A DNA stretch of 64,000 nt from Magnaporthiopsis rhizophila (lineage: Eukaryota; Ascomycota; Sordariomycetes; Magnaporthales; Magnaporthaceae), in NCBI GenBank assembly GCA_003049465.1, contig PYSS01000004.1, positions 562,722-626,721 of the forward strand, read 5' to 3'. The notes beneath the pieces are model-generated. The model did no database searches. It saw only the letters and a list, made by a program, of their open reading frames with translations, and was not told the origin of the DNA. Numbering within the stretch: the stretch's first letter is position 1; the number at the start of each line of letters is the position of its first letter. A program made the position numbers and the translations under genes. Shown piece by piece: positions 13,134-24,935 of this stretch.

Positions 13134-13833
13134 CCAGAAACCGTCGGCTCAAAACAGAACTGAATGGGTATCCGTTAAAAAAGGACTCAAGAACGAAATG
13201 CATGGTCGAAGACAGAGCCAACGCCATGAAGAGCGACAGACATGAATTGTAAGGGGGTATTATGCCGTCATCCATCAGCAGCGGATGTATGCAGAACAGC
13301 TGGTCATCCCATGCCCCGCCCGCATACTCCGTTGTACAAAACCACAACACACAAAAGCATCGGCTCCTACCGGGCGGAGAAGGAGAGAGCGGATGCCTGC
13401 GCCTGCAATATACTTGAGGATATTGTATGCGTCAAAGGGCTTCGGGGACCCAGCCCAAGTTGGAGGGGCCACAAGACCTCACGTTGGATGATCGGCGGTC
13501 GGTGCGGAGACGGAGCAATTGGGGGATCCTGTCGATCACCTTTTGGGGCCGAATGGTGCGATTGTGCGCGTCCAACATGGGAGGGGATACCGAGGCTGCT
13601 GCATGTCCAGCGGGGATGTCATGGAGGGTGTCGGAATGGTAATGGGGGAAGTGTGAATAAAAATTATCGACAGCGAAGGACGTGAATTAAAAGGTTGGTG
13701 TAAAGAACGGTCTATGTCCGGGAAGAAGAGTGATTACGAGATGGATATATGGAAGCTTGTGCCGAGTTCTTCTCTCGGGCCTTGCGCACCGCGCAGGCTG
13801 GAGGTCGCGGGAGATGGCTGGGGAGAACGAGGC

Positions 13834-15377
13834 TTAGTCGGATTGATGGTCCTCAGAGCCGGCCTCAGACCGCGCGTCGCCCTTGTGGACCTTGCGGTGT
13901 CGCCGAAGGTTGGACACGACCGAGAAGTGACGGCCACAGCCTTCAACCTCACATTGAAAGGCTATGTTTGGGGGCCCAAGTGTTAGCATCTCGTCTTCTC
14001 CCCTGCGCCGTAACCTACCCAGCTCCCACCCATTGTCACACCAAACAAAGCAAAAAGAAAAGAAAACAGGGCAGGCTAAGGCTGGGTGGGGGACGGCTGA
14101 GGTGGCGGGGTGGGAAAAAACACCACTTACGCTTCTCGCCAGTGTGGCTGTACATGTGCGTCTGCAGCGAGCTGGGGCGCGTGAATCGCTTGTCGCAGAC
14201 CTTGCACTTGTGCTTCTTCTGCGTGCTGTTCGAAACCTTGGAGCTGAACTGGCCCATCATGGACTGCGGCGCCGGCGGGACCTGGCCGCCGCCCATCAGG
14301 CCCTGCGGCCGCGGGAGCGTGCGGGCGGCCACAGACTCGATGTCGGAACCGGCCGTCGAGTAGTCGCTCACGCTCGAGTCGATGGAGCCGCCATAGTAGC
14401 CGAACCCGCTAGAGGACGATACGCTTGACGATGTCGAGTGCGTTGCCGGGAATCCGTACGAGTCGGCCGAACCCCGCGACCTGCCGCCGCCTGCTTGGGG
14501 GCCGTAGATGTTGCGGGGAGTCTCCTGGCTCATCGACAGCATGCCCTGGCTAGCCTCGAGGGCATCTGCGAAGCGACTGCGATCGTCATGAGGCATGCTA
14601 CTGTATTTTTGTCGGTTGATGAGTTAGTTTTAGGCTACATAACTCGACGACGTTTAACGCCATGTCAAAGTCGTCACCAGGAGTAGGGCCCGGCTGCTGA
14701 GTCGGTCTTACTGACGTTTGCGAATACCTCCGTGCGCTGTGGTCGGCATCGGATGCGAGGGTGAATGCAGGCTGCATTGAGCCCGGCGCGTAGCGGCCAA
14801 TACTCTCGTAGGGTGCCTGCGATGTTGCTGTGTACGTTGGGTGGATCGGGGATGCCGACGTGTACGAGGCGGCGTCGCCGTAGCCCGCCGAGGCCGGGAC
14901 GTTGCTTACTGCCGGTGCCATGCGGGCCAGGCTAAGGAGATCTTGAGATGAAGAGAGTAAGTCATGTGGTCCTCCTGCAAGAGCGGCGACATGGGCCATA
15001 CTGTGAGGGCTGCCTGCGGACGCGCTAGTCGCCGGCACGGAGCCGTAGGAAGACATGGAAGCTGGGCTGCCGCCGCTTGTTCTGCTGGCGTGCTGCTGCT
15101 GTTGATGTTGTTGTTGCTGTTGTTGCTGCTGCGGCTGCGGTGCCGCCGGGTGTTGCTGGTGCTTGGTCAAGGCGTCTAGACTCAATGGGTTCGAGTTCAG
15201 TCCCGGCTGCGAGCTGCTGGCATACATTGGGTGCGCCGCGTTCGTAGCACCAACTCCCGACGATGCCGGTGAGGTCCACGGGTTCGTGAAGTGTGGCTGG
15301 CTTGACGGGTACGAAGACATGTGGCCGTAGTTCAGCGAGCCGAAGCGTTGCGAGTTCGGGTCCAACGTCATAGTCAT
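13834..15377 (-). CDS. flbC: FlbC-like C2H2 zinc-finger developmental regulator
   Basis: Probable nuclear DNA-binding regulator of asexual development. Exon 1 14716-15377, intron 14601-14715 (GTCAGT..CAG, branch CTAAC), exon 2 14131-14600, intron 13962-14130 (GTAAGT..TAG), exon 3 13834-13961; 419 residues. Two adjacent C2H2 fingers end the protein: Cys353/Cys356/His369/His373 and Cys381/Cys386/His399/His403, joined by the classic TGEKPF linker, which is restored only when the second intron is removed. The finger sequences (KRFTRPSSLQTHMYSHTGEK and CGRHFSVVSNLRRH) closely resemble Aspergillus FlbC and Neurospora FLB-3 as I remember them. The N-terminal two thirds is low-complexity (Ser, Ala, Gln), with a Gln/His tract near residues 80-98. 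An acceptor three bases downstream of the first (exon 2 starting at 14597) is equally in frame. C2H2 factor: near certain; FlbC orthology: likely, not proven. Confidence 0.8.
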
Positions 15378-18300
15378 GATGTGACAACTCTTCCTTCGGC
15401 TCCCGCTGCTGTGGCGACTACCGCGTCGTGGGTAGTGCGGTGGGTGGGGGTGCTAGTGGTTGGTGTTCGTGTAGCCGTTCCCCTTCTTCTTCTCCTGACC
15501 CTTGGTGTGCGATGAGGTGCGATGCCGCGGCGACGACAAGTATGGAGGCTAGATCAAAAATAGGCCGTGCTGATCTGATGCGACGTCTTCCGCTAGACAA
15601 GAGATGCGGGCGGTGGTAGTGTCGTCCTTGTTTGGAGAAAAGACGGATGTGATTCCAGTAGTAGAATGGTAGGACTGAGAAGGGAGATCCGCGAGATGGG
15701 AGATCAGCGATCCTTATGTCTTTCGACGAAGCAAGAGGAGACAAGCGGAGTTGTGTGTATGCATGCGCGTGCGTGTTGTGTGAGTGGGAGTGCGTGGGAT
15801 AGGACGAGTAATAGCAAGTGCTGTAGTGGAGAGGAAGGTTGCAGGTATCCTCCAGCAAGGTTCTAGGGCCAACAGGTACCTCCAGAGAGGGCCCAGCTAG
15901 CGTGCTCAAGAAGTTCGTCCTCGTCCCATCCGTGGTCAGCGGGACAGGTGGAGACCTCTGACGAGGTTCCAAACTGAGTGATCGACGGAGTGTACGTCTC
16001 TTCTGGACGGTGACCTAAAGGGGGTGCAGCTAGGGGCATCAACTAACTGCACAGGGGACCGTGCAGGGGTTTAGGGGGGTGTGAGAACTTGAACAGATGG
16101 GGTCGACCAGGGCTGGTGCTTTTCCTCTCTCTGTTTTCCTCTCTTTTGGTTCCCGCCCTCAGTTTTCCTGGGGTGCGAGTCTTTTTTCTAAGGAGCCGTG
16201 GGCCAAGGCCAAAATAGGCAAGAGATCTGCACCAAGCGGTCTGGCGGGCGGCAGATGGAGGTTGATGCAGCACAGATCAGGCCGGACAAGACGATCAGGA
16301 TGGTTGACTAGTGGCCGCGTGCGGTGTGTGGGCAAGCGGGGGGCGTTGTGCTCGTAGCGCCAGCTAGCGAAGCGACCGGTTGAGAGTTTTCGTGGTGGTT
16401 GGGTGGTGATGATGGGCAGTCAGGTACATGCGCAGGCCGTGGCCCAGTTGACTCTGCGCGGATCGTTTCGCGCAAGTGTCCACACCGGGATCCAGCGGTC
16501 TGTCTGTTCGTGCCCAAGGAGGCGGTTGATGGGCGCTGGAGCTGATGATGTGCGCAAACAAGACTTGGTCGAATGTGGACCTGGAGTCTCCGTCTATATC
16601 TCTGCTCTGCTGGCTCCCTAACACTCCTGGGGTAGATGGTGTGTGCAAAGAGCAGAGATACCGAGATGGTGTGCTTGGGCCCCTGGTTCGCGGGCAAATA
16701 AGCAGGGAAGAAAATCGGCCCTTTGCGTCTTTCGTTTGTTTTCTCTTTGCGGTGCTAGTGCTTTTTGGACATGGCAATCGTGGGTTTGTGCAGAGTGAGG
16801 CGAAAGTCGATAGGCAGCAGGCCAAGATTTGCATGCAAAGTACCGGCCCGGTTTGTTGACAGGGAGATACGTGCATCTCTCGTCGAGGAACGCCTCCCCG
16901 AGCACTAAATAGCCACCAGCAGGTATGCCCCATGGTGGCCATCGCTGCGAGTTAGGTCATAGCAGCCAGCCGGTGGCAGCGGTTCGACAAGAAGACAAGG
17001 AGGGCGGGCGGGTCCAGCTCCTTTGGCTGCGAAAGAAAAGACAAAAAAGAAAAGATGTGAGTGGGGCCATCAAGGAGTTGGGGCGTGTGCAATCCCAATG
17101 ATGGCAGAGCAAGCAAAGCGGCAGCAGCAGCAGCTCGACCAGGGTTGGAAAGAGCAGTGGAGACAGCAGCTGGCTGGTGACGACATGCGCACGGTGGGCT
17201 TAACATCAGCAAGGAGGGCAACGGCACACAAGGAGGCCCATCGTGGCCCTGATTGTGCTATCGGCTGCAACGTGCCCACGCACGGTTCTGCACAGTACGG
17301 GGAGGGGCGGAAGTCGTGGAGCTGCCCGCGGCCAATAAAGCGGCGTGGCAACATACCTACTAATGTACCTATTTGCCTATTGAGCCGTAGGGGGACACGC
17401 CAAACAAACGCCACTGATGCGTGCGGCGGGCAGGGATGCCGCTCCAAGACATTGGCCTTTACGGCATCGGGAATAGCCTGGAGTGACTGGAGCGCAGAGC
17501 TTGCTTCGCCCTGCCTGCGTAGACCAGGCACCAAGAGCGCCGTGCCAAGTCCGATCGAGCTTCTGCTCGGCCCAATTCATTACCGTGGACCGTGGCTGAA
17601 TTGTGCCCGCCGTGGAAACGCCGGGGAAAGGGAGGCACCCTGGCCGCGGCCGAGTCGAGCGAGCGACAACAACCACCCTGGGCTGGCCGTGCACGCGCTG
17701 CCAAGCTGACCGTCTGGAACAGAGGGAGGGGCCCATATCGCTGCCGTCGGGTCTTTTTCTCTGATGTGCAGCCCGCAGTTCAGGGAACTCTTGGACGGGA
17801 CTACAGGCGATGGAGCAGCGAAGTTGCCTGCTCTTCCCCAGCGAGCGATGTGCACGTCAGTGGAGCAGAGCAATCAACCTGAAATCTCTCTCTTCCCCAG
17901 ACGCTCCATAAATGCCCCCAGCTCGTGGCGTTTGAAAGGGCGCGATGGGCCGCGGCAATCAATTGACTTTTGCTGGCAGAGCGATTGTGCGAGGGGGAAC
18001 AGAGGCGGGTAGGTTGGCTGCGGTTCCCTGTCCGAGTCCAATCAGCAAAGTCGGAAATGCAGACGGGCAAGCTGTGATGCAATCTGGAGTTGTGATAGAC
18101 CAACGCCCGGGTGTGATTTGCCCGGAGGAACCGCCTGCTGGGTGTACGTGTGTGGGGCCAGTCCTCGGACCAATGAGGACTGACTTGCAGCGTCATTACG
18201 AGGTCCATCGTGTGGGTGGGGCCGGCACGCCGAGGTACTGGTACAAAAAAACTCGCATCCGTTTCAAGCCCTCCAAAATGCAATGTTTGGCTTGGGGTTT

Positions 18301-21300
18301 TTGCCGGAAAGCAATCACGCTGAAAGGCCATACCGGTCTCCGTCGTCTCTTCACGGTTGCAGGGGTTCGCAACTCTCCAGGGTAGGCTTGTATTGCATGT
18401 ATCGTTACCAGCTCTGTATCGACATTCTTGTCTCAGCAAAAAAGTGACGAGTGAAAGCCATCGGATTGTGACTGAGATTGTGCCCTTCTGTTGCCGGAAT
18501 ATTGACGTACGAAATCACGTCAGATGGATACAAAATGGTCCCGAAATTTGGGCGGGCAAGAAAGCGAGCCCAGCATAGTTTCGGGCAGGCCAGCAGAGCT
18601 GAGGGTTTCGTCATAAACGTGAACCACCAAGCGACCGCCCCCCTGACCAGCAGGCTGCTGCCACACACCTAGCAACCAAACGTTACACACTATCACCCCC
18701 ATGCATGCAACTAGTTGGCCGGCGCTGCAGCAACACTGACATCACGAGAAGCCACGGAAGCTGCCTCGCGGCGTCAGCGGCCTGCCAACACTGCAAGGGA
18801 GGGAGCTCGTAGGAAAGTTGAGAAACCAATGTCTGGTCTCCCTGCCTTGTCTCGGTGGTAGCATCTATGATGAACGTCACTGTTTACTGCTGATAACCGT
18901 GCGCCAAGCCATCAATGCGGCAAAAATACTTATAAATGCTGCTCTTCCGAAAGAATGCCAAGCCCAGCAAGCAGTCCGAGCAACAAAAGCCTCCTCCCCT
19001 TCTCCCTACACGATCGATGACGTCTTTGAGCATTCCTTGCTGCCCTCCATCCCCAGCCTGGCCGGTTGAAAGCGCCGACAGCCGCGGGCGATGACACAGT
19101 TTTTAGGGAATTCTGTGTGCGCACATTGCGGGCTGACCGTCTCGCGACTGCGTGTAATCGCTACGGCATTAGCACGTTATCCAGTCAACGTTCCCAAACC
19201 GGCGAAACGCCCCACGGTGGGCAAAAGACGGCAGCCAGGCCCACCTCGCAAGGAACATTGGCCGGAGCTCAAGCTCCTGGGACCCCGTGGTCAATGCGCA
19301 ACCTTTTTCTTGATCACGATGGGTAATATGCATAGGAAATATACGTCGTAATGCATGTGCCGTGAATCTGGAGGTGTGCTTAATTTCAATTACAAACACG
19401 ACCATCCCCAGAAAAAAAAAAAAAAAAAAAAAAAAGAAAACCGTTGCGTTCAGCCGACATCTTCTTTTATTCTAACTTTACGCGGGAACGAAGAAATGGC
19501 TGCGAGCTTAGTTAGCTCCACGTCGGCACAACAAGACTCGTCCGTTCACAAAATCAAGTACTGAGGTCTGGTGCTGGCACTGCCCCGAGTCTGGTGGTTC
19601 GAAGCCACTCCCTCGAGCTCGAGCTCGAGCTCTCCACAGGCTGGCATCCCCAAAGAAACTGGGCGGGTCGGCGTTCGTGCCAGACACAGACGAACCAGGG
19701 GCGGGAGCCGCGACGAAGGAGCCAAGCAGGCAGGCAGACAGACAAGCAGCTGGCGGGGCGAGCCTGTCACAGTCTGGTGGAGGCGCTGATGAGTCTCCAA
19801 TTAGGGCGGTTCGAGCGGGGGCGCGCCTTATTTCCGGCTCCACTCCGTCAAGAGTCCTTCCGAAAAGCACAGGCCGACTGACCTAGGCTGGAGCTGAGAA
19901 AGACAGGAAAGCAAAAAGGAAGAAGAGACGCCTCGGCAGCCAGGCCTATCCACCGCAGCGCAACCCCCGACGAGCCGGCGTCGGCTCCCCACGCCGAATG
20001 CGCGTGTCGCATTGGAAGCCCGTCGCCCAGGCCAGCCTTGCGGCACGACGGGGCACCCGTCCTCGTCCTCGTACAAGGTGGATGCGACTATCGGCTGTCG
20101 AGTCGCAAAGACACCCATCGGCCTGGTCGGGCTGCTTGCTTGTTTGTTTGACATCCGCGACGCTCCATCAGATATGGTCTAGCCTGGTCCATCCACGCGG
20201 GCCATCTCGGCCTATCTATCCACAGTACACACGACGCCCTGCTCTTGACACTTTTGACAGAAAAGACTTGCCGACTTGGCCGCAAGGCTCTTCACATACG
20301 AGGCGGAGGCGGTAAAGACACACACCCATCTACCTACCCACCACTCCACTCTTTTTGCTTCCCTCACGCCTGGCTAGAGGACAAGGTTTGCAAGTTGCTG
20401 CCAGATGTGTGCAACAGACCGCACATCACTGCCTTTTGAGGACGTACAAATGGGGCTCGGCCTGTGGTCTGGATGCGACCCGTGGGGACTCGGGCCTGTC
20501 GCAGCACCACTTGGGCGAATCGAGCGGCGTGATTGATGGCTGGATGCTGTGATCCTCTATGCCGGGCCCCTCTTCCTCTCCACAACTCCCATTGTGCTCG
20601 CTCACCAGTCGTTGCATTTGTCCATGTGCCTGCCTGTCACCTTGTCGCTGGTGCTGGCATTGACGGCGGGCCGCTCGCGGTTGCTAGGGACAAGCCCTGT
20701 GCAGCAGCCTCGAGCCGGCGCTGTGTTGCTCCCTGCCTTCCTGTAGGTCGTGCATGGCGCCATCCCCGATTCCGTCTCGTACGGAACTGCATCACGCCCT
20801 TTTCGGCACTGCAGCTGCCCGGACTTTGCTGCACGCAGGTTGGCCTGCCATCCCTCCTCCTTTTTGGGCACTGTGTGTGTGTGTGTGTGTATGCATGCCA
20901 CATTCTATTCCCACATTCTCCTCCCCAATCCAGATACGGATACAGCCCCCTACCTCTCCGACCGGCTCTCAGACAGATGGTTATCAAAGGGCCGAATAGC
21001 CACACAAAAAATGCAAAACGAAAGACATTTGCCAAGCCCACCATTGCACGCCATGCGCAAATGGCGGTCGAATCAGATGGTTGGGCAAATTATCTCGGAC
21101 CGGGCCTGGCATTTGTGACTGTCCTGTTCATCTCAGCATCCCCAAATCTAGTGAGGGGACAACTCGTCACCCATGTTCCAATCCGGACAAGGGTCCTTGA
21201 CAGGCAATTAGTCTAAGCCCAAAGTGGTGACTTGAAACGCCGGGCATCAAGGGCCCCTGTCGGTAGTTAATGAGATCGCCGACCATCCGCTCTTTGGGGC

Positions 21301-22042
21301 CGACGACAAGGCACGCATGCGCCAGAAGCGCGAACAGACAGACACCCATCAACCCAGAGAGGTGTGTTCTGACCACCACCACCACCACCATAGCACAGAC
21401 CTTGACGCACTGTCGCGGCATGCTGGATATAACATTTGTTCGGAGAAATAAAAGAACGAAAGCCACCATTATGTTTATTAGAAAAGAAAGGCCGAGTCGG
21501 CGGGCCAAGAATGCAACAATATGCACTCTTCTCGCGAGAGGCATTCTGCCATTAACATTGGAGATCGACACGATAGCCTGTTCGTTAACTCGCGGGGTGC
21601 TGTAAAACAGCATATCGGGATGTCAGAGGCTGCTCTCGGCTGCCCGACGGTTATGTGGGCTTTTTTTTTTCTTTCTCGGACTCCATATTTCTTCCATGTG
21701 CGGATGGGGACGTCGTCAAAAGGCATCGACAAGACACATGAGATGAAGAGATTGTTGGATAAAACCTGTAATCAGATCGGTGGGTATCTAGGTGTCAAGG
21801 GGATGGACCCGGTATAGTGGTGCTCTGCTATGCGTTATCCTGGGCTCTGATGGGCTGGCTCGGATTCCATGCCAAGATGACGGGGTTTGCGGACGACGAT
21901 CAGCCGGGAAGCTGGTTCCAGTACCTGGATCGCGTCGGCAGCACTGAAGCGGAGGAGGAGGAGGGAGGGATAGTCGCTTCACAAAACCGAAAGGTCACAG
22001 AGAGGGCCGGCAGATGGTCCACCTTGTCTGGACAGGGGCGTG

Positions 22043-22046
<4 letters not shown>

Positions 22047-22105
<59 letters not shown>
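22047..22105. repeat. (TG)n microsatellite
   Basis: About 29 uninterrupted TG units in intergenic DNA. Confidence 0.95.
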
Positions 22106-22107
<2 letters not shown>

Positions 22108-22574
22108 CTTTTGCTGTTCTACCAAAAACTCTACTCTGTCCCCGCCTCGCGAAAAGAGGCCCTTCTCATACACAGGCGAGCTCGGTTGACGGGGCTGCCG
22201 TTCTGCGGGTCCTGGCAATCGCAATCTTGGAAGGCGAGAGAGAGAAAGAGCAATTGTGGGAATAAACTCTCGTTTGGAGGAACCGACCGATTGTTCGGAC
22301 GAACCAGCCCACGGCAAGTCCCTTTGGGCGTTCGGATGGACGCGTGGGGACCCCGTCCCCTCGAACCCCAGGGCCGGGCGCCCGCGCGGCGTTTGAGAGA
22401 AGCGTGCGAGTCACGACCCCGACGACCCGACGGCTGGCCGCAGGCGGAGGGGGACCCTCCAATAACAAGTGGTTTTTTGTTTCATATGGACCCCGACGTG
22501 ACTTTGACACCTGTCGTCCGGCTTCACCCACCCGTCCCGCATCCGTCCGTCCACCCACGATAACACAGACAGAT

Positions 22575-22575
<1 letters not shown>

Positions 22576-22612
<37 letters not shown>
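22576..22612. repeat. (GGCA)n microsatellite
   Basis: About nine copies of the tetramer GGCA. The same motif recurs as a separate array near 58160-58197. Confidence 0.95.
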
Positions 22613-23000
22613 ATGGCTAGACAGGGGAATGCGGGGGTGGGTGTGACAGAAGAAGAATTACACCGATATAGGCAGTCGCGCATACGAGAAAATGGCATCA
22701 AAATCGAAATTGCCCAAGACAAAAGTAGATGCGGATACCCTTGCCGGGAGGGTCATCAGGCCAAAAATAAGACATCAGAAAAGAAAAAAGAAAAAATAAT
22801 AATAGGAAGAACAAGCAACCTAGCAAAGAAATGAGCAAGGACCGAAGCCCGCATCTCCCATCTTTGCACCAAAAGGCAGGGCCCGTCGATAAATCGACGT
22901 CGTGTGGGGTGGGCCCCGCCGTGGCCGGCTGGGATTTGCGCCAGGGGTGTGTTACAGATTCGACCAGGCTTCCCCAAAGCCGTGTCCAACCAGAAAATGC

Positions 23001-24890
23001 GACCAAGGACGCCAGCCGTGGACGCGGGACTGCCTTCTCCCCACCACGGACGCAACTCGAGAGGCCTCGCAACCGTCGATCATCAGCTTCTTCGGGGATA
23101 GGATAACAATGAATAATGCCGCTTCCTCCATTTGGCAGGCAGAGCAAGCGGCAGGCAAGAAGGGTCATGCATCCATCTTTTCCCACACCCTTGCCCGCCT
23201 TATTCCAGGGGGGTTGTTATCGCCCGGATGTTGCCATCTGGGATCGGGGACCTGGGATGCAGGTAGGTAGGTAGGTAGGTAGGTAGCCTTGCATGTTTAA
23301 ATTACAGCGAGAAAGAGCCGGTGACGAGCCCGATGTTTTTTTTTAATATCCCATCTCAACCGACCAGCAGCCTTTCGGGATTTGACCGAGACGGAGGACG
23401 ACACCAGCACCAGCACCAGCACCACCATCAGCCCTGCATGTCAAGCGAAAATGACAGAAGGGAAAAGCACGCACGAACCGCAACGCGCACCCTTTCATGA
23501 TATGGATGGATGCCGTTGAAACGAAACGCGGGCGGGGACGGCCCCATGGGAGAAAGCGGGTCTTTTTGTCTCTCTCTCTCTCTCTATCTCTATCTCTCTC
23601 TCTCTTCTCTTTTGTGTGCGGTTTCTTTTGACGGTTCGGTCGGTCGGCCGGGATTGCGTTATGGGATCGTCGGCCGGCCCAGAAAACCCAGCCAAGCCAG
23701 CCAGCCAATTGGGCAACAACGACGACAACAACAACAACATCAACATCAGAAAGACGGACGTCGAAACAACCCAAACCCACACAAGATCCAGCTTTCCCCT
23801 TTTCCCCGGCAAGCCTTCATGAGATTGCGGCGGAGACTTCGGCCTTTTTGTTCTTGTTACCTCGTCAAAAACGGGTGATCCCATCCCCATTGTCCCATCC
23901 GTCTTTGACGAAGAGCATGATCATCATCCGCCTGCCTGCCTTTGTTTTCCTGCCGCCTATCACGGCGTTTGTTTGCTTGCTTCCGCTCCTCACGCCATAT
24001 CCACCCACCATCCCTCCCCATGCTTTGCTTTGCTTGGCGCTGATGATGATGGTGATGATGATGGACGACGGGTGCATGCATGCTGCACGGCACGGCACAC
24101 ACAGACACACACCTCCCCCCCTGGTCGGACCCTGATTTCCTTTTTGTTGGTCTTTGATCCCAGCCCAACCCAGGGAAAAGGGCTCAACAATCTTGATCTG
24201 CTTCCCGCCCCGGACTCGCCGGCGATCCCCTCCATGTTTCGAAACACCACCACCACCTCACCTTCTTCTCATCCATTCCATTGTGGGTGGGGGAGGGTGG
24301 TTGGGTGATAGGCCGATTATATTCGACGGATCGCCCGGCCTGCCCGAGCTAATTATCCCACCCCCCTCTCTTCCATCCAATCCCAACCCAACTGGGAAAC
24401 CACCTGACAACGCCCCTTTTTTTCACATTTTGGGCCAAAAAAAAAAAAAAAGCAGGAAGCCGGACCACCACCACTCCCCCCTCGTCCCAGGGTTTTGCTG
24501 TCGTCGGCTCGGGGACATCCCATCCACTCTTTGACCAAGTCCCCTCACCTCATCTCACCATGCACGACTTGGTGGGTGTATTCACGCCGCCGCATGCCGG
24601 CAGGGGGAGGGCTTCGTCCTGATGAGAATGCTGTTATTTTGTTCTGCTGCATCATGTCCACCCCCAGCCTCCGTGATCGACATTGATGGACGACGATCAA
24701 AGATTGTCCTCCTTGCCCATCCATGGGCCGCGTGCTCTCTTTTTTTCCCCAGTGTCGACTAATTAAATGCCCGACCACCTTCCTTTCCCCGTTACACTCC
24801 CGGCTGTTGGCCGGTTTCCCCTTTTGCGTGCAAGGGGAGGAAAGATGGAGGCGAGCATCCACGGTGAAAGGCGCGTTGTGGTGGGAACTT

Positions 24891-24935
<45 letters not shown>

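Larger units (their letters stand above)
7701..13833. other. Long intergenic stretch, no supported gene
   Basis: Six kilobases between the segment above and the 3' end of the FlbC-like gene. It holds homopolymer tracts (poly-T 7738-7760, poly-A 8515-8530, poly-T 10418-10434, poly-A at 12043-12066, 12886-12922 and 13089-13131) and a CA microsatellite at 11779-11815. All open frames here are short or of low complexity and differ in composition from the confirmed genes. It could hold untranslated transcripts, which cannot be told from sequence. Confidence 0.5.
15378..23000. promoter_or_regulatory. Long upstream region of the FlbC-like gene
   Basis: This is the 5' side of the FlbC-like gene and the first half of a roughly 13.9 kb divergent spacer. 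The stretch to about 15970 is open on the minus strand without an ATG at its 5' end and is probably leader. Nothing further left to right has the features of a gene. Repeats include a perfect GAGCTC palindrome array (19615-19632), poly-A (19412-19435), a TG tract (22047-22105) and GGCA repeats (22576-22612). Large upstream regions are common for developmental regulators in fungi; any control role here is inferred from position. Confidence 0.4.

Noticed and set aside
15418..15972. 184-codon open frame upstream of the FlbC-like gene
   Set aside because: Lacks an ATG at its start and is low-complexity; more likely leader sequence.
17023..17709. 228-residue plus-strand frame in the long spacer
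   Set aside because: Low-complexity start, no motif, overlapping frames on the other strand, no splice or start context support.
19589..19609. GGTTCGAAGCC with a five-pair stem, like a tRNA T-arm
   Set aside because: No acceptor or anticodon stem at the right distance upstream.
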